Shown one piece after another: positions 6,581 to 14,461 of a stretch of DNA of 23,810 nt; the stretch's first letter is position 1; the number at the start of each line of letters is the position of its first letter. The position numbers and the translations under genes were made by a program. Under the pieces are notes generated by a model. It had not been told where the DNA came from and made no database searches. It saw only the letters and a program-made list of their open reading frames with translations. Source of the stretch: CAYVBN01 sp964538565 (GTDB taxonomy: Bacteria; Pseudomonadota; Alphaproteobacteria; Rhizobiales; Xanthobacteraceae); assembly GCA_964538565.1 (NCBI GenBank), contig CAZIGW010000257.1, positions 1-23,810 on the forward strand. Direction: 5' to 3'.

Positions 6581-7705
6581 ATGCTTGAGACAATGCCGGT
6601 CGAGGCGGGAAAACCGGCCGTCACCGGAACGGACGTCGTCAGGGCGGTTCGCCAGATCGCCGCGCGCGAACTCCCGGCGCTGGTGCAGAGGATCGACGCC
6701 GAAGGCTACTATCCCGAAAGCGTGATACGCGCCTTCGGTTGCGCCGGCGCATACGCCCAACACCTGCCGGGCGACGACGGCGACGGAGTCGATCTCGTGA
6801 GCGCCATCGACGCGATGGCGGCAGCCGGCGAACACTGCCTGTCGACCGCGTTCTGCATGTGGTGCCAAGACGCGCTCGCTTGGTACATCTACGCATCCGA
6901 CAACGAGACGCTGAAGGACACTCTCGGCCGCCGCGTGGCGAGCGGCGAGGCGCTCGGTGGCACCGCGCTGTCGAATCCGATGAAGACGTTCTTCGGAATC
7001 GAGGCGATCCGCCTCAAGGGCCGGCGGGCCGAGGGCGGCTACGTCGTCAGAGGCCTCCTGCCCTTCGTCTCCAATCTCGGCGCGGACCATCATTTTGGCG
7101 CGATCTTTGAGGTCGACGATCCCAAACGTCACGTCATGGCAGTCGTTCCATGCGCATCCGAGGGACTGTCGCTGGCAGCCAACACGAGGTTCGTCGCGCT
7201 CGACGGCACGCGCACCTTTGCGGTGCAGATGCGCGAGGTGTTCATCCCGGACTCTCTCCTCATCGCCGATCCTGTCGAGGGCTACCTCGCCCGCATTCGT
7301 GCGGGCTTCGTGCTGCTGCAAGCCGGCATGGGCTTCGGATTGATCCGCGACTGCATTGCGCTGATGCAGCAGGTGAAGGGTCCTCTCGGCCACGTCAATA
7401 AATACCTCGACGTCCAGCCCGAACACCTCGCTGAGCAACTCGATACGGCCGAGCGCACCGTGGCGCAGCTCGCAGCAAGACCGTTCGAATCCGACCGCGA
7501 TTATTGGCGCGCGGTGATCGGGGCTCGCCTCCTCGTCAGCGAGATCTCGCTCGCTGCCGCTCACGCGGCGATGCTTCATTGCGGGGCGCGCGGCTACGTC
7601 GCAACCGCCGCGGCGCAGCGCCGCCTGCGCGAGGCCTATTTCGTCGCCATCGTCACGCCCGCCACCAAACAGCTCAAGAAGATGCTCGCCGACATGGCCC
7701 ACTGA
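6581..7705 (+). CDS. Acyl-CoA-dehydrogenase-fold flavoprotein without the usual catalytic Glu
   Basis: The 374-residue protein has the acyl-CoA dehydrogenase three-domain layout: N-terminal helices to about 115, a beta domain at about 125-225 (LGGTALSNPMKTFFGIEAI is the FAD-contacting part), and a C-terminal four-helix bundle ending GARGYVATAAAQRRLREAY. The MCAD-type base, normally in YEGTSE near the C-terminus, is replaced by VTPATKQ (358-364). The alternative helix-G glutamate position reads ARIRAGFV (237-244), also without Glu. A true alpha,beta-dehydrogenation is therefore unlikely; flavin monooxygenases and oxidases with this fold (DszC, SfnB, nitroalkane oxidase types) are better analogies. 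The ferredoxin reductase two genes downstream could supply electrons. ATG 6581 gives a family-like start after weak GGGG; the frame opens 54 bases earlier. Confidence 0.8.
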   Translation: MLETMPVEAGKPAVTGTDVVRAVRQIAARELPALVQRIDAEGYYPESVIRAFGCAGAYAQHLPGDDGDGVDLVSAIDAMAAAGEHCLSTAFCMWCQDALAWYIYASDNETLKDTLGRRVASGEALGGTALSNPMKTFFGIEAIRLKGRRAEGGYVVRGLLPFVSNLGADHHFGAIFEVDDPKRHVMAVVPCASEGLSLAANTRFVALDGTRTFAVQMREVFIPDSLLIADPVEGYLARIRAGFVLLQAGMGFGLIRDCIALMQQVKGPLGHVNKYLDVQPEHLAEQLDTAERTVAQLAARPFESDRDYWRAVIGARLLVSEISLAAAHAAMLHCGARGYVATAAAQRRLREAYFVAIVTPATKQLKKMLADMAH

Positions 7706-7771
7706 TCGCAGACCGACGCACTGGTCACATCACCTTGCCGGGACCGCATTCGACAAGCAGAGGAGCGACAC

Positions 7772-8653
7772 ATGAGTGAGAAAGTCCTCGTTACCGCGGT
7801 CGAACTCTCCGACATGATGACGCGCGCGCCGGTCGTCGTGATCGACACGCGCGATCCAAAGACGTACGCGGCCGGCCATTTGCCCGGCGCGGTGAACATT
7901 CACGATATCTTCACGTATCTCGCGACCTCGACGCCCGAAGGCGTCGCCGCCATGCGAAGCAAATTCGCGGAAATCTTCGGTGCTGCCGGACTCTCGGGCA
8001 AGGAAATCGCGGTCGTCTACGAACAGTCGATGAACACCGGTTTCGGTCAGTCCTGCCGCGGCTACGTGCTGCTGAGCTATCTCGGCTATCCCAAGGTCAA
8101 AATCCTTCACGGCGGCTATGCGGCCTGGACGGCCGCAAGCCTGCCGACCACCCGGGACGTGCCGACGCCGCGTCCTGCCACGTTCCCGATCAACGCTTCG
8201 GGTGCCGGCATGCTCGTCGACCTGCAGACGATGAAGACGAAGGTCGCCGACAAGACCATCGTCAAGCTCGACACGCGCGACGTCGACGAATGGATCGGCG
8301 ACAGTTCCTCGCCCTACGGCAAGGATTTCTGTCCGCGCAAGGGACGCATCCCGGGCGCCGTTTGGATCGAATGGTACCGCATGATGAAGCCCTCGCCCGC
8401 TGGCCCGATGTTCAAATCCCGCGAGGAAATTCTCGCCGAATGCGCGACCGTCGGCATCACATCCGACACGCCGGTGGTGCTCTATTGCTTCAAGGGCGCC
8501 CGCGCTTCGAATACGCTGGTGGCCCTGAAAGAAGCGGGCATCAAAGATGTTACTCTCTACTTCGGATCTTGGAACGAATGGTCGCGCGACCCGGCGCTGC
8601 CGATCGAGACGGGACTGCCCTATCAGTGGACGCCGGCGGCGGTCGCCGCGTGA
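7772..8653 (+). CDS. Two-domain rhodanese-type sulfurtransferase
   Basis: The 293-residue protein has tandem rhodanese domains. The first (about 5-128) shows VVVIDTRDPKTYAAGHLPGA but no proper catalytic loop and is structural. The second (about 150-285) shows KLDTRDVDEW, GRIPGAVWIEW and the active-site loop Cys239-Phe-Lys-Gly-Ala-Arg. The loop differs from both thiosulfate (CRxGxR/K) and mercaptopyruvate (CGSGVT) sulfurtransferase types, so the sulfur donor cannot be assigned. Such enzymes carry a persulfide on the cysteine and pass sulfur to cyanide, thiols or other acceptors. Strong Shine-Dalgarno GAGGAG at 7760 supports ATG 7772. Its place between a flavoprotein and a ferredoxin reductase, upstream of cyanase, suggests it takes up sulfur cleaved from an S- and N-containing substrate. 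Confidence 0.92.
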   Translation: MSEKVLVTAVELSDMMTRAPVVVIDTRDPKTYAAGHLPGAVNIHDIFTYLATSTPEGVAAMRSKFAEIFGAAGLSGKEIAVVYEQSMNTGFGQSCRGYVLLSYLGYPKVKILHGGYAAWTAASLPTTRDVPTPRPATFPINASGAGMLVDLQTMKTKVADKTIVKLDTRDVDEWIGDSSSPYGKDFCPRKGRIPGAVWIEWYRMMKPSPAGPMFKSREEILAECATVGITSDTPVVLYCFKGARASNTLVALKEAGIKDVTLYFGSWNEWSRDPALPIETGLPYQWTPAAVAA

Positions 8654-8719
8654 GTCCGAAGCTGCGCGCGGGTGCCCGCCGCGGCCGGCACCCGGTCCGT
8701 TCGGCATACGGGTTCGGCC

Positions 8720-9928
8720 ATGAGCGCGGACGGAACGGCCGGCGACGTCGTCGTGATCGGGGCCGGCCAGGCGGCGGCCCAGCTTGCGATCAGCCTGCGT
8801 CAAAGACGCTTTTCCGGCCCCATCACGATCGTCGGCGAGGAACCCTTTCCGCCGTATCAGCGACCGCCGCTGTCGAAAAAGTTTCTCATGGAACGACCGC
8901 CGCCGGACAGCCTGTTCCTGCGCTCGGACGCCTTCTGGCAGGATCATGACGTGACGCTCTTGCTCGGAACCGCGGCGGGCGCCATTGACTTGCGCGATCG
9001 CACCGTGACGCTCGTCGACGGCCGCACGTTGCCCTATCGCACGCTCGTGTTTGCGACCGGCACGTGCGCACGGCGTCCGTCGCTGCCCGGCATCGCACTC
9101 GCCGGCATCTTCACGCTGCGCACGATTGCAGACGTTCAGCGACTGCGCCCCGCGCTCGATCATGCCCGACGCGTCGTCGTCGTCGGCGCGGGCTACATCG
9201 GCCTCGAGACGGCCGCGGTGATGCGCGCCGAGGGGCGAGACGTCGTCGTGATCGAGTCTGAGGACCGCGTGCTCAAGCGCGTCACTGCGCCCGACGTCTC
9301 CGGCTTCTTCGACGGTCTTCACCGCAGTCGCGGCGTCGACATTCGCCTCGACGCGCGCCTGGCGGCATTGGAGGGCGGCGCAAGCATCGAGGCGCTTCGC
9401 CTCGCCGACGGCACGACGCTCGGGGCCGACGTCGTTCTTTTGGCGATCGGGGCGCAGGCCAATGACGAACTCGCGCGTTCATCCGGCATCGCCTGCGCCG
9501 ACGGCATCCTGGTCGATGAATTCGCCCGCACGGCCGCGTCCGGCGTTTACGCGATCGGCGACTGCACGCGATTTCCGAGCCGCCGCTACGGACGCCGCCT
9601 GCGCCTCGAATGTGTGCAGAACGCCATCGAGCAAGCCAAGACCGCGGCAGCGGCGATCGTCGGCGAGGCCGACGTCTACGACCCGGTCCCGTGGTTCTGG
9701 TCGGACCAATACGAATACAAGCTGCAGATCGCCGGCCTGCTCGACGACTACGACCAGGCCACGGCCGTCGGCGACCGCGCCGGTGGTCATTTTTCGGTCG
9801 AGTACCGACGCGGCGGGCGCCTGATCGCGGTCGATGCGGTGAACGATCCGCGTGCCCACATGTTGGCGCGGCGTCGCATCGCCGAGGAGACCGCGGCCGG
9901 ATGTCTGTTCGCGCAGGACGCGCCGTGA
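8720..9928 (+). CDS. NAD(P)H-dependent ferredoxin/rubredoxin reductase (FAD)
   Basis: The 402-residue FAD/NAD-binding oxidoreductase has an N-terminal dinucleotide fold VVVIGAGQAAAQLA (10-23), a second NAD fold VVVVGAGYIGLETAAV (152-167), the FAD-contact motif YAIGDC (277-282), and the C-terminal domain typical of ferredoxin reductases (PWFWSDQYEYKLQIAGL). Homologues (ThcD, PuxA, CamA types) pass electrons from NAD(P)H to a 2Fe-2S ferredoxin and on to monooxygenases. No ferredoxin gene is present here, so the electron acceptor must be encoded elsewhere or be the upstream flavoprotein. ATG 8720 fits the family N-terminus; an in-frame start at 8672 adds 16 residues that look non-native. It ends 60 bases before the ABC binding-protein gene, with a possible separate promoter between. 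Confidence 0.92.
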   Translation: MSADGTAGDVVVIGAGQAAAQLAISLRQRRFSGPITIVGEEPFPPYQRPPLSKKFLMERPPPDSLFLRSDAFWQDHDVTLLLGTAAGAIDLRDRTVTLVDGRTLPYRTLVFATGTCARRPSLPGIALAGIFTLRTIADVQRLRPALDHARRVVVVGAGYIGLETAAVMRAEGRDVVVIESEDRVLKRVTAPDVSGFFDGLHRSRGVDIRLDARLAALEGGASIEALRLADGTTLGADVVLLAIGAQANDELARSSGIACADGILVDEFARTAASGVYAIGDCTRFPSRRYGRRLRLECVQNAIEQAKTAAAAIVGEADVYDPVPWFWSDQYEYKLQIAGLLDDYDQATAVGDRAGGHFSVEYRRGGRLIAVDAVNDPRAHMLARRRIAEETAAGCLFAQDAP

Positions 9929-9941
9929 GGAGGATCGATCT

Positions 9942-9957
9942 CGGCACAAAACCTGCA
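9942..9957 (+). promoter_or_regulatory. Possible sigma-54 (-24/-12) promoter for the cyanate ABC genes
   Basis: CGGCAC-AAAAC-CTGCA has the GG-N10-GC spacing and most of the -24 (GGCAC) and -12 (TGCA) elements, with two mismatches to TGGCAC-N5-TTGC. It lies in the only sizeable gap of the cluster (9929-9988), 32 bases before the ATG of the binding protein. Matches this loose occur many times by chance in 24 kb, so only position supports it. An imperfect palindrome GCCCACATGTTGGC at 9854-9867 might serve as an activator site, but it lies in coding sequence. Confidence 0.35.
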
Positions 9958-9988
9958 TCAGCGGGCGTGTCAATCAGAGGTGGCGACC

Positions 9989-11365
9989 ATGGGCATTTTC
10001 GACAATCCATTCGATCCGACTCGCCAAGCCGGCGCCTGCAGCTGCGGCCGTCACCTGAGCGAGGCCGAGCATGACCGCGAACCCAACGCGCGCGTCCAAG
10101 AAGCGCTCGCGTCGGAGGAGACGCGGTATCAGACCATCGTCGCCTCCGCGCTGATGCGCGCGGTCTTTCCGCACGACGCCACCCGCCGCGCCTTCCTGCG
10201 TGCCGCCGGCGCATCGACGGCGCTCGCCGCGCTCGGCCAGTTCTTCCCGATCAAACAGGCGGCCGAGGCGTTCGCCGCGGGCGGGCCGCCGGAAAAGAAG
10301 GACCTCAAGGTCGGATTCATTCCGATCACGTGCGCGACGCCGATCATCATGGCCCAACCGATGGGCTTCTACGCCAAGCATGGCCTCAACGTCGATGTCG
10401 TGAAGACCGCCGGCTGGGCCGTGATCCGCGACAAGACGCTCAACAAGGAATACGACGCCGCACACATGTTGGCGCCGATGCCGATCGCCATCTCGCTCGG
10501 CCTCGGCTCGCAGCCGATTCCGTTCACCGTGCCCGCCATCGAAAACATCAACGGCCAGGGCATTACGCTTGCGATGAAGCACAAGGACAAGCGCGATCCG
10601 AGGCAATGGAAGGGGTTCAAATTCGCAATCCCCTTCGACTATTCGATGCACAATTATCTGCTGCGCTATTACCTGGCTGAGCACGGCGTCGACCCCGATG
10701 CCGACGTGCAATTGCGCTCGGTCCCGCCGCCAGAAATGGTCGCCAACCTGCGGGCCGACAATATCGACGGGTTCCTGGCGCCGGACAATATTTGCCAGCG
10801 CGCGGTCTACGACGGCGTCGGGTTCCTGCACCTGCTGTCGAAGGAGATCTGGGACGGCCATCCGTGCTGCAGCTTCGCGGTGAGCCGCGAGTTCATCGCG
10901 CGGGCGCCGAACAGTTTTGCCGCCCTCACGCGTGCGATCGTCGACGCCACCGCGTTTGCCTCCAAGGCGGAGAATCGCAAGCAGATCGCGGACGCGATCG
11001 CGCCGGCGAGCTATCTCAACGCGCCGTCCGTCGTGCTCGAACAGGTGTTGACCGGTACCTATGCGGATGGCCTCGGCCAGATCAAGAAGGATCCGAAACG
11101 CGTCGATTTCGATCCCTTCCCTTGGCAATCCTTCGCCGTCTGGATGCTGACGCAGATGAAGCGCTGGGGCCAGATCAAGGGCGAGGTCGACTACAAGGCG
11201 GTCGCCGAGCAGGTCTTCCTCGCCACCGATACCGCCAAAGTGATGGCCGAGATGGGTCTTTCGCCGCCGCCGCGCGCATACAAGCCGTTCAGCGTGATGG
11301 GCAAGACGTTCGATCCGGCGAAGCCGAACGAATACGTCAACAGCTTCACGATCAAACGGGTCTAG
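9989..11365 (+). CDS. ABC transporter substrate-binding protein, NrtA/CmpA/CynA type, Tat-exported
   Basis: The 458-residue periplasmic binding protein has a twin-arginine signal, TRRAFLRAAGASTALAAL at 65-82, cleaved probably after AEAFA near 97. The n-region is unusually long, about 64 residues, and holds ACSCGRH (C17, C19, H22). The mature part shows the NrtA-family start LKVGFIPITCATPIIMA and DNIDGFLAPDN. Family members bind nitrate, bicarbonate or cyanate. Cyanate is the likely ligand because permease, ATPase and cyanase genes follow. ATG 9989 has AGAGGTGG 6 bases upstream and gives the family-typical MGIFDNPFDP start, so it is preferred over GTG 9980. It is separated by 3 bases from the permease gene. 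Confidence 0.9.
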   Translation: MGIFDNPFDPTRQAGACSCGRHLSEAEHDREPNARVQEALASEETRYQTIVASALMRAVFPHDATRRAFLRAAGASTALAALGQFFPIKQAAEAFAAGGPPEKKDLKVGFIPITCATPIIMAQPMGFYAKHGLNVDVVKTAGWAVIRDKTLNKEYDAAHMLAPMPIAISLGLGSQPIPFTVPAIENINGQGITLAMKHKDKRDPRQWKGFKFAIPFDYSMHNYLLRYYLAEHGVDPDADVQLRSVPPPEMVANLRADNIDGFLAPDNICQRAVYDGVGFLHLLSKEIWDGHPCCSFAVSREFIARAPNSFAALTRAIVDATAFASKAENRKQIADAIAPASYLNAPSVVLEQVLTGTYADGLGQIKKDPKRVDFDPFPWQSFAVWMLTQMKRWGQIKGEVDYKAVAEQVFLATDTAKVMAEMGLSPPPRAYKPFSVMGKTFDPAKPNEYVNSFTIKRV

Positions 11366-11368
11366 CCG

Positions 11369-12208
11369 ATGGTCGCGTCACCGACCTTGCGCGCTGCCGG
11401 CCTGTCGATCGCCCTGTTTCTGGCCTTCGCGCTGGCCTGGCATGTGGCCGTTCGCGGCTCGAGTAAGGCACCGCCGATGGACCCGGAGTACGCCAGGCTC
11501 ATGGGGGCGACGGCGACACAGGGCCGGTCAGCCATGCCGGGCCCGATCGACGTCGGCGCCAAGCTCTTCGAGCACCTCCGTCACCCTTTCTATGACAACG
11601 GGCCCAACGACAAGGGCCTCGGGATCCAGCTCGGCTATTCGGTTGCCCGCGTCGCCGCCGGCTATCTTCTGGCGGTGCTCGTCGGCCTGCCGGTCGGCTT
11701 CCTGATCGGGACGTCGAGGCTGATGAGCCGCGCGCTCAATCCGTTCATCCAGATTCTGAAGCCGATCTCGCCGCTCGCCTGGATGCCGCTTGCCCTCTAC
11801 ACCATCAAGGACTCGAGCCTGTCGGCGATCTTCGTGATCTTCATCTGCTCCGTCTGGCCGATGCTCATCAATACCGCGTTCGGCGTGGCGGCCGTGCGCA
11901 AGGAATGGCTCAACGTTGCGCGCACGCTCGAAGTCGACGCCTGGCGCCGCGCCTTGACGATCGTGCTGCCCGCGGCCGCACCGACCATCCTGACCGGCAT
12001 GCGGATCTCGATCGGCATCGCCTGGCTGGTGATCGTCGCGGCCGAGATGCTCGTGGGCGGTACCGGCATCGGCTACTTCGTGTGGAACGAGTGGAACAAC
12101 CTGTCGATCGCCAACGTCATCACCGCGATTCTGGTGATCGGCGTCGTCGGGATGCTGCTCGATCAGATTCTCGCGCGCCTCGTTCGCCTCGTGACCTTCG
12201 CGGAGTAG
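11369..12208 (+). CDS. ABC transporter permease, NrtB/CynB type
   Basis: This 279-residue integral membrane protein has one N-terminal transmembrane helix (about 9-28), a periplasmic stretch, then five helices from about 88 onward (YSVARVAAGYLLAVLVGLPVG, SAIFVIFICSVWPMLINTAFG, GIAWLVIVAAEMLVGG, VITAILVIGVVGMLL). The cytoplasmic EAA-type loop is VDAWRRALTIVLPAAAP (189-205), which contacts the ATPase. The run WMPLALYTI...AIFVIFICSVWPMLINTA is characteristic of NrtB/CynB. ATG 11369 is 3 bases after the binding-protein stop and the ATPase GTG start is 4 bases after its own stop, so the three subunits are one operon. It should form the homodimeric channel for cyanate or a similar small anion in the inner membrane. 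Confidence 0.94.
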   Translation: MVASPTLRAAGLSIALFLAFALAWHVAVRGSSKAPPMDPEYARLMGATATQGRSAMPGPIDVGAKLFEHLRHPFYDNGPNDKGLGIQLGYSVARVAAGYLLAVLVGLPVGFLIGTSRLMSRALNPFIQILKPISPLAWMPLALYTIKDSSLSAIFVIFICSVWPMLINTAFGVAAVRKEWLNVARTLEVDAWRRALTIVLPAAAPTILTGMRISIGIAWLVIVAAEMLVGGTGIGYFVWNEWNNLSIANVITAILVIGVVGMLLDQILARLVRLVTFAE

Positions 12209-12212
12209 CGGC

Positions 12213-13136
12213 GTGGCCGACCGGTTCATCTCTCTCGAGGGCATTGCGCGGCGCTATCCGGCGTCGGCAGGCGGCACGTCCGTCGTGTTCGAAGACCTCT
12301 GGCTCGCCATGCGACGCGGCGAGTTCGTCTGCATCATCGGGCATTCCGGCTGCGGCAAGACCACGGTGCTCAACATCATGGCGGGTCTCGATACCCCCTC
12401 GGCCGGCGTCGTCATCGTGGATGGGCAGGCGATCGAAGGGCCGAGCCTCGATCGGGCGGTGATCTTCCAGAGCCACGCGCTCTTGCCCTGGCGCACGGTG
12501 CTCGGAAACGTCGCCTATGCGGTCGCGTCCAAGTGGCGATCATGGTCGAGAGCGCAGGTTCACGCGCACGCCACGCGGTTCATCGAACTCGTCGGCCTCA
12601 GCGGCGCCGAGCACAAGCGGCCGGCCGAGCTCTCCGGCGGAATGAAGCAGCGGGTCGGCATCGCCCGCGCGCTCGCGATCGAGCCGAAGATCATGCTGAT
12701 GGATGAGCCGTTTTCTGCCCTCGATGCGCTCACCCGCGGCACGCTGCAGGACGAGGTGCGGCGCGTCTGCGTGGAGACCGGTCAGACCGTGTTCATGATC
12801 ACGCACGACGTCGATGAAGCGATCTATCTCGCCGACCGCATCGTGATGATGACCAACGGGCCGGACGCGGTGCTTGCGGAAATCGTCGAAAATCCGCTTC
12901 CCGCCGACCGGGCGCGCACCGACATCCATCGGCACCCGCTTTATTATCCGGTTCGCAACCACATCGTCGACTTTCTCGTCACGCGCAGCCGCACTTTCCG
13001 CTCGGAACATGTCGACTTCGATCGTCGCAAGGTTCCGATCGTGCGGCCGAGCCTGCCGGAACCCGCGCTCGTCGCCGGCTGCGACGGGCGCCCGGCGATG
13101 GCAGGCGCGGTGGGCGCTCATTCGAGCGCCTTTTGA
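12213..13136 (+). CDS. ABC transporter ATP-binding protein, NrtD/CynD type
   Basis: The 307-residue ATPase has Walker A GHSGCGKTT (43-51), Q-loop IFQSHALLPW, signature LSGGMKQR (140-147), Walker B IMLMDEPFSALD and switch histidine H198 in ITHDVDEA. The C-terminal tail (AEIVENPLPADRARTDIHRHPLYYPVRNHIVDFLV) matches NrtD/CynD proteins. About 40 further residues, ending in a Gly/Ala-rich stretch, have no recognisable motif. GTG start at 12213 is chosen because it lies 4 bases after the permease stop and gives the usual short lead into the first beta strand. It hydrolyses ATP to drive import through the preceding permease. The cyanase gene begins 35 bases downstream. Confidence 0.94.
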   Translation: MADRFISLEGIARRYPASAGGTSVVFEDLWLAMRRGEFVCIIGHSGCGKTTVLNIMAGLDTPSAGVVIVDGQAIEGPSLDRAVIFQSHALLPWRTVLGNVAYAVASKWRSWSRAQVHAHATRFIELVGLSGAEHKRPAELSGGMKQRVGIARALAIEPKIMLMDEPFSALDALTRGTLQDEVRRVCVETGQTVFMITHDVDEAIYLADRIVMMTNGPDAVLAEIVENPLPADRARTDIHRHPLYYPVRNHIVDFLVTRSRTFRSEHVDFDRRKVPIVRPSLPEPALVAGCDGRPAMAGAVGAHSSAF

Positions 13137-13171
13137 ATCACCCGAAAGTGTGGAACAGACAGGAGACGACC

Positions 13172-13654
13172 ATGAAGCGTTCCGACCTCACCGAGAAGAT
13201 CCTCGACATCAAGCGCGAGAAGGGGTGGAGCTGGAAGTACATCTGCGGCCAGATCGGCGGCTATTCCGAAGTGCTGATCGTCGGCGCGCTGCTCGGCCAG
13301 ATGAAACTCACCAAGCCGCAGGCCGCCAAGGCCGCCGAACTGTTCGGGCTCGGCGATGCCGAACAGGCGATGCTCAACGAAGTGCCGTATCGCGGCTCCC
13401 AGATGCCGCCGACGGATCCGCTGATCTACCGCTTCTACGAGCTCGTCATGGTCAACGGCCCGGCCTGGAAGGCGCTGATCGAGGAGGAGTTCGGCGACGG
13501 GATCATGTCGGCGATCGACTTCGACCTGCAGCTCGAGCGCCTGCCCAATCCCAAGGGAGACCGGGTGAAACTCACCATGTCGGGCAAGTTCCTGCCGTAC
13601 AAATACTACGGCGCCAGCGGCAACGTGCCGGAATACGGCTACAAGGAGGAATGA
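13172..13654 (+). CDS. cynS: Cyanate hydratase (cyanase)
   Basis: The 160-residue protein is close in length to E. coli CynS (156). The N-terminal helical domain (KRSDLTEKILDIKREKGWSW) precedes the catalytic domain. The three active-site residues align exactly: R87, E90 (in YRFYELV) and S113 (in IMSAIDF), equivalent to R96, E99 and S122 of E. coli. It decomposes cyanate with bicarbonate to two CO2 and ammonia, as a cytoplasmic homodecamer. AGGAG 7 bases before ATG 13172 is a strong ribosome-binding site. It is the last gene of the ABC operon, so cyanate import or internally made cyanate feeds nitrogen to the cell. This is the firmest functional anchor in the second cluster. Confidence 0.98.
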   Translation: MKRSDLTEKILDIKREKGWSWKYICGQIGGYSEVLIVGALLGQMKLTKPQAAKAAELFGLGDAEQAMLNEVPYRGSQMPPTDPLIYRFYELVMVNGPAWKALIEEEFGDGIMSAIDFDLQLERLPNPKGDRVKLTMSGKFLPYKYYGASGNVPEYGYKEE

Positions 13655-13682
13655 CCGCCGGGCCGTGCGGCCGCCCCACGCT

Positions 13683-14273
13683 TCAAATCTGCGGCCGCAC
13701 CGCGAAGGTGTATTGCGCGACAAGCTCCCGCAACGCAGCCGGGACCGCGATCAACACGTCGGTGACGACGCTGACGTGATACCCGCCGCGCTTCAGGATC
13801 ACCGCCATGACCTCGTCGAGCGACGGCCACTTGCGGTAGTCGAACGGCGGCGGCGGCGGGGCGACGAATGCGCGCGCGTCGTCGACCAGGATGCAATGGG
13901 GTTGCGAACCCGCCAGCACCACTTCGAGCTCGGCGAGCAGCGGACAATTGTCCTCGGCGCCGAAGTACCCGGCGCCCGCGTGCGCATCGAGCCAGAACAG
14001 CGCCGGGTCCGTCAGCTCGCGGCAGATCTTTGCGAGCTCGGTCGCCGAATCCCCGAGCACGAACCGAACGTTCGGCAGCGGACCGACGTTCGCCATCGCC
14101 TGCCGCTGGTAGTCGGCGCTGATCTCGACCGTCCACACCCGCTCGAAATTGCGCGCCGCCCACGGCAGGGACTGGCCGACGTAGGTCCCGGTCTCGACGA
14201 ACTGACGCAAGCCCCCGGCGCGCGCCAGCGACAGCGCGAGATCGGATATCGGCGCCGCATGAATGGTGCCCAT
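13683..14273 (-). CDS. Class I SAM-dependent methyltransferase (TylF-like)
   Basis: The 196-residue protein has a Rossmann-type methyltransferase core: motif I FVETGTYVGQS (25-35), the acidic end of strand 2 VWTVEIS (46-52), the post-motif segment VRFVLGDSATEL (69-80), and FWLDAHAG (93-100), which is the metal or substrate site of TylF/macrocin-O-methyltransferase relatives. A proline-rich loop follows (VAPPPPPFDYRKW). Substrate is unknown; relatives modify sugars or small hydroxylated compounds. It converges on cynS with a 28-base gap and diverges from mazG, so it is probably transcribed alone and not part of cyanate metabolism. ATG 14273 fits the fold start. Confidence 0.82.
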   Translation of the reverse strand: MGTIHAAPISDLALSLARAGGLRQFVETGTYVGQSLPWAARNFERVWTVEISADYQRQAMANVGPLPNVRFVLGDSATELAKICRELTDPALFWLDAHAGAGYFGAEDNCPLLAELEVVLAGSQPHCILVDDARAFVAPPPPPFDYRKWPSLDEVMAVILKRGGYHVSVVTDVLIAVPAALRELVAQYTFAVRPQI

Positions 14274-14461
14274 GGCCGCAAATGCCTCCCCTGGAGCGGC
14301 CCCTCGCCGCCCGCTCCCGACTCGGCTTCGAATCGGTATCTGCGGACTGTGCTTGTGCCACGCTTCCGGCCCGGCTGTCTGCCCCGAGGGCAGCGAGACC
14401 CGCTTTCATCCCCGGCGGCCGCGTGATAAGCGCGCGAGAGCCACGCAGCCGGACGCAACCC

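Noticed and set aside
7730..9322. 530-codon minus-strand open frame opposite the rhodanese and reductase genes
   Set aside because: Overlaps two well-supported genes and has no motif of its own.
13655..13682. GGCCG-TG-CGGCC as a terminator between cynS and the methyltransferase gene
   Set aside because: Two-base loop, no T-tract, and such GC palindromes are frequent in this sequence.
14282..14461. Extended mazG start adding 60 residues
   Set aside because: The added residues do not resemble MazG and would fill the divergent promoter region; GTG 14462 gives the family start.
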